A DNA stretch of 64,000 bases from contig OX328128.1 in the NCBI GenBank assembly GCA_946811695.1, forward strand, positions 23,408,758 to 23,472,757, in the 5' to 3' direction. Shown here piece after piece: positions 53,590-64,000 of the stretch. The notes under the pieces are model-generated. The model worked only from the letters and a program-made list of their open reading frames with translations, was not told the origin of the DNA and did not search any database. A program made the position numbers and the translations under genes. This stretch comes from Gonocerus acuteangulatus. Its lineage: Eukaryota > Arthropoda > Insecta > Hemiptera > Coreidae. Position 1 is the stretch's first letter; each line of letters starts with the position of its first letter.

Positions 53590-54435
53590 CGCAGACAAGG
53601 TATAGTTGGGATTCGGCTAGGAGAAAAAAACGTCTGTGGAAAGTATGCAAAACGAAACACCAAAAAACGGCAGATTTCCGAATGCGTCCACGTTAATTTA
53701 AACCCCAATAATATTAATTACAAAACGGACCAACAAAACATCTCCCCTACTTACTCCGCCGTCTTCCATAAATTGTTCTGACCTCCTTTTACCTTTTTTC
53801 CCTGGCTCCAGACAATTTTTCTACTTGTGTGTCCCAAAATATTAACACCTTTTTACAGCCCGCATTTACAACCTAGCAATCCACTTCTTTCATCTTCACC
53901 GACTTACCGCCTCCTCCCCCCTCCCCCAGTCATAACTATAAAAACCCCCTGTGTAGTTGCTGTCCCTCATACATCCAACCATGGTTACCTAAGTGTCCTC
54001 CAGGTCTTCCTCCCTCCCCCCTAGGCATTTTCTAGTGGTACGTATTTGTATATTGATTATTATAAATTGTATTCACCTATAGAATAGATTGAGTTTCTCA
54101 CAATATAAAAATGTTCTTTATAAAAATGTTAGTTTTTGTACTGTTTACTTACTACTTTCAACATACTGTTTACTTTCCAACTACCGCATTTTCATTGTTT
54201 AATAATAAGATTGATTCTAATCATTGTCATGATGTATATAATACGCTCATTTCTGCCTGTTTTTTTACTTATAATTTGTATGTATTTTTTAGCTGAAGAA
54301 GGCTGCCAATGTGCAGCCGAAACGTCCAAATACAGATTTCTTCCTGAAAGTCTGACGTTTTTTTCTCCTAGCCGAATCGCAACTATATCTTGTCTGCATA
54401 TCTCTGTAACGGCTAACTATCTCCATCTCCACTAC
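53590..54435 (+). mobile_element. Hammerhead-bearing element, long copy with 14-bp TSD
   Basis: The exact duplication AATACATCTTTATA is at 53,576-53,589 and 54,436-54,449. The left arm starts 'agacaaggtatagttgggattcggctagg' and the right arm ends 'gccgaatcgcaactatatcttgtctgc', then 'acggctaactatctccatc'. The asymmetric end is on the right here, opposite to 7,739, so the two copies are in opposite orientation. The middle shares 'ttaacaccttttt' and 'catcttcaccgactt'-like phrases with 8,060-8,140. Confidence 0.8.
54293..54326 (+). ncRNA. Hammerhead ribozyme-like core with paired stem I
   Basis: CTGAAGA, A, stem II GGCTGC/GCAGCC, GAAA, CGTC. Upstream TGTATTT (54,281-54,287) is exactly complementary to AAATACA (54,328-54,334), giving a 7-bp stem I beyond a small internal loop. 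This is the most complete of the CTGAAGA-type copies. Confidence 0.7.
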
Positions 54436-54654
54436 AATACATCTTTATATATATTTTTTCTTTTTTTAATATATTTAGAGAGATATGCAGCGACACTTTC
54501 TCTGATTTAAGCAACAATGCTCACAAAAAAAATATTCATAACTAACGTTTCAGAAATAACTAAGGACATCAAAAGTTTGAAGATAACATAAAAGTAAATT
54601 ATTATTGAGCGTTCCCTTTACTTTTATGTTCGAGTTTTTGTGCTAAGCGGAAGG

Positions 54655-55466
54655 AAGTAACTTACATTATTTCGCCCCAACATGTTTCGCACCTTTTTTG
54701 GCGTCTCTTTAGGGGAACATGTTAGAAATACAGCTAGTGTAAAAAAGCTAGTGTAGTATTGGAACACCCATTAATATTTTACTTTTTTATACATTTGCGA
54801 CTTAAATTATGGTGCTTTAGGTAAATAGAAGGTTTCAATAACATGGTGATAAGCTATATTTTAAATATTAACTGAAAATCAACATAAAGCAATAGTATTT
54901 GAGTTCATAATTTAAATTTTAACAATAAATAGTATACTGATTTAAAATATTTGATGAGGAGGAGTGGATTATGAAGCGTAATAATAACTTTTTGCAAATT
55001 TCCTGGTTGGTTCAAGTCAAACAATTTAACTTAAACCAACTGATTATAACACATCGGAAACCAAGTCATCCTGCAAGACAAAGTTCACCGATAATATGAA
55101 ATTGATCCCTTCCAAAGTCCAGCTGCAATAGTAAAGAATTCAGGTGTTCCAATACTTTTCACGCATGGAATATTGCATTTTATTGTTAAAATGTAAATTA
55201 AGAATACACATACTATTTTGGGCTGTTAATTTTCAGGAAATATTTAAACTTTGGCTCGTCCACTATTTTAGTCGCAAATGTTGAAAAAGTAAAACATTTA
55301 TGGGTGCTCCAATACTTTTTACACTAGCTGTATAAAACTTGACGTCTAGACATGACCCTACTAGTGGAAGGTTTTCCTCCTGAAGTTGGGGCTGTAAGTT
55401 TATATTTGTAACTTGTTCGTCTGAAAACAGGAAGGTGCGAAACTTGTAGGGACAAAATAAAGTGAG
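54655..55466. repeat. Outer inverted repeat around a Tc1/mariner-like MITE
   Basis: 'ttatttcgccccaacatgtttcgcacctt' near 54,665 and its complement-like 'aaggtgcgaaacttgtagggacaaaataa' near 55,432 bracket the MITE. They suggest an older foldback element into which the MITE jumped. Confidence 0.55.
54731..55330. mobile_element. Tc1/mariner-like MITE
   Basis: Ends CAGCTAGTGTAAAA...TATTGGAACACCCA and CAGCTAGTGTAAAAAGTATT as the right-end complement, flanked by TA on both sides (54,729-54,730 and 55,331-55,332). The left end carries a 12-bp internal duplication (AAGCTAGTGTAG). The arms remain partly complementary to the middle. A third copy of the GGTGTTCCAATACTTTT end motif lies inside at about 55,143. 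Non-coding, 600 bp. Confidence 0.75.
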
Positions 55467-55569
55467 TGTAACTATTTACTGAAGTATTTTTTTTTTAATT
55501 TTTGACCTTTTGCCTACCATTAAAATTCGAAGATATAACAAAATGTAATAACACTTCAATAATGTAATA

Positions 55570-56410
55570 ACTGATTAATTCAGAGTAGAATATTTCTGTT
55601 CTAACACTCCATAAAGAGAAGTATGAAAACCTTTATGAAATGAAGAGTATGTTCAAACAGCCTGTGTCATTAAAGCATTCGTGTAAAAAGGTCAAAGTTC
55701 TTGTTTAAATAAAGTAGCGTAATATTCTGAAGCGGTTCCTTTGTGGCCCTCATTATCTCCATATTACCACGAGTACTTCTCGGAGAAGGAAAAAATAAGA
55801 AGCTCTTTGCCCAATTGTGGTTTGACCTCAAAAGAAATAATTTTATTACCCTCAAATGTAAATGGAGCCGGGCTAAAGAAAACCCGAGAAAAAGACTTTT
55901 GAAACGAATGAAACAGGCTACAAGTTACAAAGATTCATTCTTACTTTTTTTCTGGATTGATTTTTCAGGCGAGATCCTACACCGAGGGGGGGGGGGTGAG
56001 GTTTAACCGGCAACTTTTCTCCTTTTGATCTTGAGCCAGATTCAACATCATTCAATTTTCCTTTCATGGATCACTTTGAGGAAGACGAAGGGCGGTTCCT
56101 TAGGAAATGAAGAAGCCCTCAGGAATAGCGGAGGGTAACTTCGTAAGCCCTATCTCTTTTGATATTTTCGATGGGGTTGGCTTTCCACAGCCTCGACTTC
56201 CATTCCCAAAAACTCTCACCCTTGCTCGAATAAATATGTTCCTTATCTCGAAATGGAATGAACATGAAAAGTCTCGTTCCGCTGAAACTAATGAAGGAAC
56301 GTGTGGAAAAGGAGAATTCTTTTAAAGTTTTATTTAACGAATTCTTTTACTTTACTGAATCTATTTGAATATTTTAAAATATATTATTTAAATTACTTCC
56401 GATATCCTAT
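55570..56410. repeat. Arm 1 of an 840-bp inverted duplication
   Basis: Matches the complement of 61,117-61,950 nearly end to end, with about 5-10% difference and small indels including a G-run (11 G here). Frames in it (55,743 and 56,107) have no recognised homology and are disrupted differently in the two arms. Confidence 0.85.
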
Positions 56411-56896
56411 ACTTTAGGCAAAATTAAATTTTCAAAGAAATATCAGCTACTAGTGATCTACCAGCAATAATTCAAACGCCGCAATTTTTGAAGTTTTGGT
56501 CTTTTAGAGTTTTTACTTGTCTATTTAGCGTCTTATTTCTTTCCTGCCATGGCCAATAACTTGCTCGACGAAAACCGCAAAACTGGGTTCAAATCCCATT
56601 GTGGCAAATTGATATCTTTAAAAATTATCCACTCCAAGTATAATTCACTAATCGTTCATTGTGTATCATACTGTTATTTATTAATTTAAATCCTAACGTT
56701 ATTACTGAATTTGATGACAATAATGTTTTCCTAATATTGGGATTTGGATAAACATTATGATGTGCCATCTATTTCAAGAATCCACATTCCATACAGTATT
56801 ATAAATCATGTTTTCAAAATTGATAAAGCAACCGAGCATAGAACGAAGATATTGTGGTCAAAATCCAGTCTTGGCAAGGAGTTTATTAAAAAAAAC
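56411..56896. other. No gene seen
   Basis: AT-rich; nothing recognised. Confidence 0.35.
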
Positions 56897-57289
56897 TAGC
56901 TGAATACCCGTGCTTCACCATGGCCGACAAGTATTTTTTATATCGAGTTAAATAGGATATGATCAAAATTAACGCTACTACATAATTTTGTACAGCTTAT
57001 TATTGCACGGACTTCAAAGTCACCCAGCAAACACCATGTGGAGGTACCCGTGCTTGTTTCCGTTGGAGAGTTTAAAAAAAAAAAAAAATAAATAAATAAA
57101 TACAACAACCGCTTAAAAAGTTAGGTAAACAGAGACAAATACACGTTGGAAAGCATAAAACTAACAACTTTGAAGTTTTAAGTACTAATCTCTTCGATTG
57201 ACATCGCCCTACCGCCCGGGAAAACTGTACCCGGCTGCCCCCCCCCCCCCATTTGGCGGCCCTGCCCACCGAACATTACAACAGAATCT

Positions 57290-57690
57290 TATTGTAGAGA
57301 ATTTAGTAACCTTTCGAAAAGCCGCCCTCCACTTACTACGTGTTCCCAACCGTTTTCGAGATATTTTAGAAAATATGCTGAGATCCGAAAACTTTGTATC
57401 ACCATTCATACAATTTTTTTCCTTCGTACTTACTATACTTCGTTTCTGAATACCCAAACAGAAAATTAGTTTTGAAAAGTATTTCTATCAATTTTTCTGG
57501 TAAATGGCTACAGAACGCGCTTAAAAAATGGTTTCATTCGTTTTCCTACGTTAAGGAATCTTTCACAAAAATTTCGCTCCAAAAACCATGTTCCAGTAAC
57601 GGAATCAACTGGTTAATGAACTTGACCTTTTAAATGAGAAGAAAGATTTTTGTACCAAATGTTTTGTATCAAAATCGGAATGTTTACGAG
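57290..57690 (-). mobile_element. R3 repeat copy, inverted
   Basis: Complement of 43,850-44,380: 'accaaatgttttgtatcaaaatcgga', 'ttaatgaacttgacctttt', 'gtttcattcgttttcc' and onwards. The 5' part with the TA block is missing. Confidence 0.65.
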
Positions 57691-57934
57691 CCGATGAGGA
57701 ACTTCTTAATATTTCAACCCCCCCCCCCCCCCCCCTCTAAAAGTACTTAAACATTTGAATATAAAAAAAACCTTTCTTAGCGAGTGTTTACACTCTAAAC
57801 GTATTGTCCGTGCAAAATTTCAAATTTTTGTGTAAAGTGGTTCGGGATATTATTACCTCGGACGGGCCATCACCAGGGCGTAAACTCTATGAGGGACAAA
57901 ATCACATTTTATTTCTAGTAATTCAAGGACTGCC

Positions 57935-58294
57935 AAAAAAAAAAAAAAAAAAAAATCAGTCCCGTAACAGGCCACGAGGGCCCTGAGGGGCAGATACTAT
58001 AGAGGTATCTGATTCATGACCAACGGCACACTAGGGAGATAGTATGGTCAGTACTATGCTCCGGCCGCCTGATTTTCCCCTTGGCTGCTTCGACTGCTAG
58101 AGTCATTAGCACCCAAGGTACCCATTATTAAATTAATTAAAGGCTGGGTTGGCCTAGGGACGGTCAGGGAGGCCGAATTCATCCCATGAACGAAGACACT
58201 AGAAGAAAAAATCTTTAGTGCTTGCTCGGGATTTGAACTCAGGTCCTCCAACTCATTAGTCCAGTGCTCTACCACTGAGCTAACCTCGCCCCCC
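57935..58294 (-). mobile_element. SINE type B, intact with TSD
   Basis: Minus strand: GGGGGGCGAGGTTAGCTCAG and GAGTTCAAATCCCG, full body, end 'CTGTTACGGGACTGATTTTT'. Exact 12-bp TSD TCAAGGACTGCC at 57,923-57,934 and 58,295-58,306. Confidence 0.9.
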
Positions 58295-58914
58295 TCAAGG
58301 ACTGCCATCATAGTGGAAATTAACCTCAATTAAAAATAATACTATGAAATAGATAATGTACTGTAACAGCTGTTCTGTTATCGTCATAGCAACGGTTGCT
58401 GCCTAGGCTTGCATGCTCTAACCAACTCAAACTTTAAACCCCTCTAAAAATACTTAAAAATTCGAATATCAAAAAATCCTTCCTTAGTGAGTGCCTACAA
58501 AATTAGTGGAGTGTCCATGCAAAATTTCAAAATTTTCTGTCGAGCGGTTTGGGCTAGGCGATGATAGGTCAGTGAGTGAGTGGTATTTGACAAATATATA
58601 GTAGATTAAAATGAAAATAAGTTGCTATTTTGTTGAATTTTCCCTACAGATTTCAGTAATGTGAACCATCTGCTAAGTGGGCCATTTCCAAACGTAGACA
58701 TCAACATGGCTGAGCATCAGTTGTTGAATTTGAGCAGTTAATAATGATAAGGTTATCAGTTAAATTCGATTTCAAGAAGATCTAAAAATAAAAATAAACT
58801 TCATGTCCTCAAACATAGTATTTATATTTTAGTGGTTTTTTTTCTTGCCATTTTTTTAAATTTTTAATGGTATGTATATTTTCACTTATCTAGCGTTTTT
58901 TTAAATTTTTATAT

Positions 58915-59335
58915 TTATTTATTTATTGTGAGTATCGCAACGGAGGCGACGAGCTCAATAATAAAAACAAAAAGTAAATAAAAATATAAAATATTTTACT
59001 AAAAAATACTTAGTTATATTTTTGAATAAATGTTTTCATATTTTAAATGTGTTTGTATGTATGGGCTACCTTCCGTCAGTAAGTCATGTAAGTCGTAAGG
59101 AATGGTTAGTTTGCTACGTTGTCTACAGTCAGTTAGTATATGTTTGACGGTTAGAGTTCTGTTTCATATTCGACAAGTGGGTATTTCTTTTCTGTCTAGT
59201 AAGTACGAATGGGTAAGTAGGGTGTGTCCTATTATTATTATTTTAATGATTAATCTTTTACCTATGTTATATAAAAAATATTGGATATTTTTGAGGAAAA
59301 TCACTGGTTCAAGTTTATTATATGTTACAGGGTGT
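58915..59335 (-). pseudogene. Jockey-like LINE C-terminus and 3' tail
   Basis: Minus strand: GHTLLTHSYLLDRKEIPTCR, then LTVKHILTDCRQRSKL, the terminal 'LTH.YLL....C....L.V.HIL..C' block, followed by a 3' UTR ending 'gttgcgatactcacaataaataaataaa'. One in-frame stop lies between the two blocks. Confidence 0.75.
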
Positions 59336-59339
59336 TAAG

Positions 59340-59610
59340 AAGTCAAGATGGTTAGGATTTGGCTAAGAAACGTCATATTTACCTAGAAGTCTTTATTTTA
59401 AACGTTTCAGCATGCTGTTTTGCAGTCTTCTTTAGCAACAAATGCCCAGGGATGAAGGAAGTCCACGATAACTTTTAGATGAACATGGAATCCGACGAAA
59501 TAAACATTATTCTGAAAATCTCACCATTTTTCCTAGCCATCTTTCAACTATTACTTGTCATTACATGGACGGCAAACTATCTCCATCTCATTATGCTTCT
59601 GGTTGTTGTG
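59340..59610 (-). mobile_element. Decayed hammerhead-family element
   Basis: 'gtcaagatggttaggatttggctaagaaacg' and 'cctagccatctttcaac...acggcaaactatctccatctc' are the two arm ends. The minus-strand core is decayed (CTAAAGA, GACTGC...GCATGC, GAAA, CGTTT). Confidence 0.55.
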
Positions 59611-60287
59611 TTTATCTAGCAAAATTATCGAACGTTCTGGGTCCTTTCTGCTACTTATGGAATTGACCTGTGGTTTATGAATGGGGTTTCGAGTGAGAGC
59701 GATGTGTGATAAAGTAGAGAAAGCAAGAGAGAAGATTGTGAAACCATCTTTCAAAGGAAAGGTGATTAAGAGCGGATTGGTTTAAGACGATGGAAGCTTT
59801 TAGGATGAGAGAGAAGAGGTTAACCTTCAGAGGATATCCTCTATCAGGTGGTTATATCCATCAGCAGAGGTTGGTCCGGATGGAGTTACTCGCATTATAT
59901 TATAGAGGGAAAGATGGAACTAGATAGTAGGACAAGATATGAACAATCTTACAGGAATATCAAAGATCAGTAAAGCAAGTCTTTTAGTACTGCTACTAAC
60001 TATACTGTGAGTGCTGTGCTGTGAACTGTTGTACAAAAAAAAAAAAATCACTGAGGTCTATACTAACCTATATATTACAAAGGTTTAATAATAAAAATAA
60101 ACAGAAAGTTCATTAAAGCTAGTCCTTCCTGCTGTATTAGAATATGATTTAACTTTAAAACCAGTAAATAACTTTTAAATAATTGTCGCTGCATTTCTAG
60201 AAGCTAATATTTCTTTGAAAATTTATTTTCACCAAAAATATTTTATATTAAAAGTATATATTCAGTATAAAAGTGAAATCTTTTGAT
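59611..60287. other. No gene seen
   Basis: AT-rich; the frame at 59,551-59,754 is not recognised. Confidence 0.35.
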
Positions 60288-60801
60288 ATAATAAAATTCT
60301 AACGGATCGCTCTCTGAACATGGAAGATATATGAGAAAAAATTCTACTAGGGGCCTTTATCTACGCAATAGTACCCAAAACAATAATTTTTATAATTTTT
60401 GTCTCTGCGCGCTAATCTCAAAAACGGATTATCTTAGTTGCGGTTTTCACTAATATATCGTGGGAAGCTTCTCCTAACATTTAGCGTTTGTTTCATGTCA
60501 ATCGGTTCAGAAAAAAAGAAAGTTATGTCCATGTAAAGAAACACTTCGAACATTTCATGAACTATCGTTAGCTCTGTACAAAGCAGAGTTTTTTTGTTTT
60601 TTCGTCACGAAACTTGTTATATAGAATTCCCCAAGCAAATGATTGAACGAGTTCGTTAATCAGGAAAAATGGTTCATCTGGAGGGGGGTTTACTCCGGAA
60701 TTTATCAATACATATAATAAAATCCTAACGGTCTGTACATGGAATATATATAAGAAAAAATTCTACTCTGGGCCTTCATTTACGGAATAGTACCCAAAAC
60801 A
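60288..60801. repeat. Direct repeat pair flanking a Helentron-like scrap
   Basis: 'gaaaaaattctactaggggcctttatctacgcaatagtacccaaaac' near 60,345 recurs, slightly changed, near 60,755. Between them, 60,590-60,705 is a minus-strand piece of the Helentron-like family ('gttttttcgtcacgaaacttg', 'gaacgagttcgttaa', 'ggggggtttactccgga'). Confidence 0.6.
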
Positions 60802-60818
60802 CGCTAAATAGACAAGTA

Positions 60819-61102
60819 ATCTCAAGTAGCTCAATAGTAGATCTCAAGTAGCTCAATAGTAAATCTCAAGTAGCTCAATAGTAGATCTCAAGTAGCTCAA
60901 TAGTAGATCTCAAGTAGCTCAATAGTACATCTCAAGTAGCTCAATAGTAAATCTCAAGTAGCTCAATAGTAGATCTCAAGTAGCTCAATAGCAAATCTCA
61001 AGTAGCTCAATAGTAGATCTCAAGTAGCTCAATAGTAGATCTCAAGTAGCTCAATAGTAAATCTCAAGTAGCTCAACAGTAGATCTCAAGTAGCTCATTA
61101 GT
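60819..61102. repeat. 22-bp minisatellite, about 13 units
   Basis: ATCTCAAGTAGCTCAATAGTAG repeats with single-base variants (for example, AGTAA, AGTAC, AGCAA, ACAGT). The array ends 15 bp before arm 2 of the inverted duplication. Confidence 0.95.
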
Positions 61103-61116
61103 TTTTCTTAAGGTAT

Positions 61117-61950
61117 TGGATTTCGGGAGTAATTTAAATAATATATTTTAAAATATTCAAATAGATTGAGTAAAGTAAAAGGATTCGTTAAATAAAACTG
61201 TAAAGGAATTCTCCTTTTCCACATATGTTCCTTCATAAATTTCAGCGGAACGATTCTTTTCATGTTCATTCCATTTCGAGATAAGGAACATATTTATTCG
61301 AGCAAGGGTAGAGTTTTTGGGAATGGAAGTCGAGGCTGTGGAAAGCCAACCCCATCGAAAATATCAAAAGAGATAGGGCTTACGAAGTTACCCTCCGCTA
61401 TTCCTGAGGGCTTCTTCATTTCCTAAGGAACCGCCCTTCGTCTTCCTCAAAGCGATCCATGAAAGGAAAATTGAATGATGTTGAATCTGGCTCGAGATCA
61501 AAAGCAGAAAAGTTGCCGGTTAAACCTCACCCCCCCCCCCTCCCCTCGGTGTTGGATCTCGCCTGAAAAATCAATCCAGAAAAAAAGTAAGAATAAATCT
61601 TTGTAACTTGTAGCCTTGTTTCATTCGTTTCAAAAGCCTTTTTCTCAGGTTTTCTTTAGCCCGGCTCCATTTACATTTGAGGGTAACCAAATTATTTCTT
61701 TTGAGGTCAAACCACAATTGGGCGAAGAGTTTTTTTTTCCCTTCTCCGAGAAGTACTCGTGGTAATATGGAGATAATGACGGCCACAAAGGAACCGCTTC
61801 AGAATATTACGCTGCTTTATTTAAACAAAAACTTTAACCTTTCTACACGAATGCTTTAATGACACAGCCTGTTTGAACATGCTCTTCATTTATTAAAGAA
61901 ATTCATATTCCTCTTTATGGAGTGCTAGAACAGACATATTCTACTCTAAA
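61117..61950. repeat. Arm 2 of the 840-bp inverted duplication
   Basis: Complement of 55,570-56,410. The homopolymer here is 10 C. Arm ends are abrupt, with (TA)n and minisatellite nearby. No TSD or terminal motif recognised. Confidence 0.85.
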
Positions 61951-62075
61951 TGACTCACTTGTTTTATTATTAAAATGATATCTAAAGTTATAATTATTAT
62001 AAAATGTAACTTAATCCAGTAGTGCTGAAGAGTAATGTCGATACCCTATTGGCCATGAAAAAGTGGAGCAATCAA

Positions 62076-62078
<3 letters not shown>

Positions 62079-62111
<33 letters not shown>
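62079..62111. repeat. (TA)n target of a SINE insertion
   Basis: TA continues on the far side of the SINE (62,443-62,455), so the SINE entered a TA microsatellite. Confidence 0.9.
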
Positions 62112-62114
<3 letters not shown>

Positions 62115-62442
62115 CAGTCCCGTAAGAGGTCACGCGGGCCCTGAGGGGCAGATACTATAGAGGTATCTGATTCATGACCATCCGGCACACTCGGGAGATA
62201 GTGTGGTCAGTACTATACTCCGACCGCCTGATTTTTCCCTTGCTGCTATGACTGCTAGGGTCAGTAGCGCCAAAGTACCCATAAATAAATTAATTAAAGG
62301 CTGGGTTGGCCTAGGGACGGTCAGGGAGGCCGAATTCAACCCATGAACTAGGACACTAGAAGAAAAAATCTTTAGTGCTTGTTCGGGATTTGATCCAGCT
62401 TATTAGTACAGTGCTCTGCCACTGCGCTAACCTCGCCCCCAT
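62112..62442 (-). mobile_element. SINE type B, diverged copy
   Basis: Minus strand: GGGGGCGAGGTTAGCGCAGT, a B box weakened by a deletion (GGATCAAATCCCG), then the usual body and 'CTTACGGGACTGATTT'. Confidence 0.85.
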
Positions 62443-62455
62443 ATATATATATATA

Positions 62456-63456
62456 CTGTTCATAAGCCACCACCTTTGCTAATAGCGCTTTCTTACGGAT
62501 GATAGCGGAAAGATTGCATGTTAACACGCACTGGTGCCAAAAAAACAAAACTGCTTGAGTTTCTTTTTCGTTTTATGAATCACTGTAAGTTTAACGGAAT
62601 AAATATTATAAAACATTAAAACCTCGGAATTCAATGTGAGCATTCCAATGTCTTGTAAATATTCTGCAATCTAGGTTCAAACATATTTTGTTTGTTCGAT
62701 GAATGTCATACAAATCGGTGACTTAATTTTCGGGAGTGGTCTAAGTCCCTCTATCCCAAATCCCACCACGGATGAGCATTATAAGGAACCACCCTAAGTG
62801 TCAATACTTTTCCTAACCGTTTGGTGCGCTGTAAAAAAATCATACACTAAGTCCAAATCAAAATATGCCCTAACAATACGATAAACGTCTGCGAACAGCA
62901 CCTAGAACACGAACATTGCTGAAGATCCAGTGGAAATGTGGACTGTTCGGAGGATCCCGTCACGATCAGTCCATTGTCTGCTTGTGAACATTAATCGGGT
63001 GCACTCCACCATTACCTGTTCATTGTCGTCTTTCACGATATATCAATTACAAGAGTAAATTCATTCGTTTTCTTCTTTAAAGTAATTGGTGGCTGTCAAT
63101 TTATTTTAGTTAAATGGTGCATTGGTTGCATTTCTTTATAATTGAAAGTTGATTTATGTTCATGGACTAAGTTGGCCACCAAATGTAAGCTATAAAATGT
63201 ATATTTTATTTATTATTATTTATAATTAATATTAGTTTCTACTTTTAACAAAATTTAAACAAAACAAGTAACTTGTAAAGATGGAATTTGGGCACAGAAT
63301 ATCTCGCCTTTATTTAGCCCTTGCTCTATTTGATGAAATAACGTAGAGTTGGTCACATTAGTACAGGGTGGTAAATTGATACAAATCTATACTGCTTATA
63401 TATTTGTCTGAGAACAAACATACAAATATATATATATACATTTTAACGAATGTCAT
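62456..63456. other. No gene seen
   Basis: AT-rich. 'ggtccattgtctgcttgtgaacattaatcgggtgcactcc' near 62,970 is GC-richer, with no clear frame. Confidence 0.35.
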
Positions 63457-63750
63457 GGGGCGAGCTTAGCTCAATCGTTGAGCACTCGAATTATACGGTG
63501 GATGAACCGAGTTCGAAAATCGAGCACACTAAAGATTTTATCTTCTAGTATTTTCGTGGGTTGGATTCCTGTACACATACCGTCCCGAGTCCCACCCAGC
63601 CTTTAACTAATTTATTAATGGGTACCTGCAAGGGGGAAAATCAGGCGGCCGAAGCATAGTGCTGAATACGCCTTCTTCCTTGTGTTCCGTATTGTAAAGA
63701 ATGAGATACCTCTATAGTATCTATCCCTCTAATAAAGGTGCAACCTTAAT

Positions 63751-63753
<3 letters not shown>
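63457..63753 (+). mobile_element. SINE type B, decayed copy
   Basis: GGGGCGAGCTTAGCTCAATC, then GAGTTCGAAAATCGAG and the body with a deletion between 'atgggtacc' and 'aagggggaaaatcagg'. It runs into a T-rich tail. Confidence 0.8.
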
Positions 63754-63796
<43 letters not shown>

Positions 63797-63830
63797 CGGC
63801 GCATCGACATCTAGGCCATAAGCGCCGACA
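63754..63830 (-). mobile_element. SINE type A 3' tail abutting the SINE B tail
   Basis: A run of about 40 T, then ACGGCGCATCGACATCTAGG and CATAAGCGCCGACATT, the end of SINE type A on the minus strand. The poly(T) of B and the poly(A) of A are fused. Confidence 0.75.
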
Positions 63831-64000
63831 TTCGTTTTAATTTCTTAAAATATTGGTTAGTAGAACATAAAATATAAATCATTATATTATAGGATGGGGA
63901 ATCTATTTTTTCCTATGTATTTTATGTGACATGCCAAATATCATTAAAAACACATCATTCTTCAATTATCAGTTATTTTGCTCATGACGAGGCTCTGCCT
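63831..64000. other. No gene seen
   Basis: AT-rich end of the window. Confidence 0.3.

Larger units (their letters stand above)
56897..58605 (+). mobile_element. Dispersed repeat R5 with nested insertions
   Basis: Starts ACTAGCTGAATACCCGTGCT, like R4. A unit 'aagtacttaaacatttgaatat...gcaaaatttcaaat' occurs at 57,735-57,830 and again at 58,445-58,535, and the end 'gacaaatatatag' is at about 58,590. An R3 fragment and a SINE type B lie within, and a C-run fills 57,718-57,736. The extent is inferred. Confidence 0.45.

Noticed and set aside
57940..58329. 91-codon minus-strand frame, and the 62-codon frame at 27,429
   Set aside because: Both are the body of SINE type B.
60819..61102. CRISPR array
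   Set aside because: The 22-bp units are contiguous without spacers, and the genome is eukaryotic.

Overview
This is a repeat-dense, AT-rich piece of an animal nuclear genome, most likely an invertebrate and plausibly an arthropod. The case rests on spliced-exon signals, four tRNA-derived or tRNA-like SINE types with target-site duplications (TSDs), Jockey-like LINE remnants with an RNase H domain, a Ty3/gypsy element with an Env-like third ORF, Penelope-type hammerhead motifs, rolling-circle (Helentron/DINE-like) repeats, and hAT, Tc1/mariner-like and PIF/Harbinger-like MITEs. Nothing prokaryotic is present. I cannot name the species.

Layout. 0-6 kb: PIF/Harbinger-like MITE remnant, then a LINE 3' end broken by a SINE, a Helentron-like element and a palindromic hAT MITE (a datable nest), a foldback element, and six 86-bp tandem repeats. 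6-12 kb: SINE, a hammerhead element with a clear TSD, an inverted-repeat element, a minus-strand LINE with an apparent poly(A)-tailed coding relic. 12.07-19.54 kb: a nearly complete gypsy element whose LTRs differ at only three positions by eye; its pol frame has two in-frame stops and its Env-like ORF is truncated at both ends. 19.5-31 kb: LINE remnant, dispersed microsatellite-bearing repeats, SINEs and a convincing 41-nt host exon at 26,194-26,234. 31-42.4 kb: Helentron-like copy interrupted by a hammerhead element, another hammerhead fragment with the full CTGATGA core, a GC-rich unique block that could be regulatory, and a hammerhead-element relic holding three 71-bp units. 42-49 kb: hammerhead element, hAT MITE, repeats, and a GC-rich minus-strand open frame (47,229-47,630). 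49.6-51.9 kb: a 2.3-kb segment bounded by inverted repeats and holding three coding-like blocks. 53-62 kb: hammerhead element, Tc1/mariner-like MITE, an 840-bp inverted duplication, SINEs and a 22-bp minisatellite.

How it fits together. Almost all recognisable sequence is mobile-element derived; the host contribution appears limited to introns with one or a few small exons. The most notable system is a family of short elements with inverted arms that each carry a hammerhead-ribozyme-like motif. At least four copies have 11-14 bp TSDs, and stem II shows compensatory changes between copies. No reverse transcriptase for them is present here, so they look non-autonomous. All calls were made by reading; no search or folding program was run.
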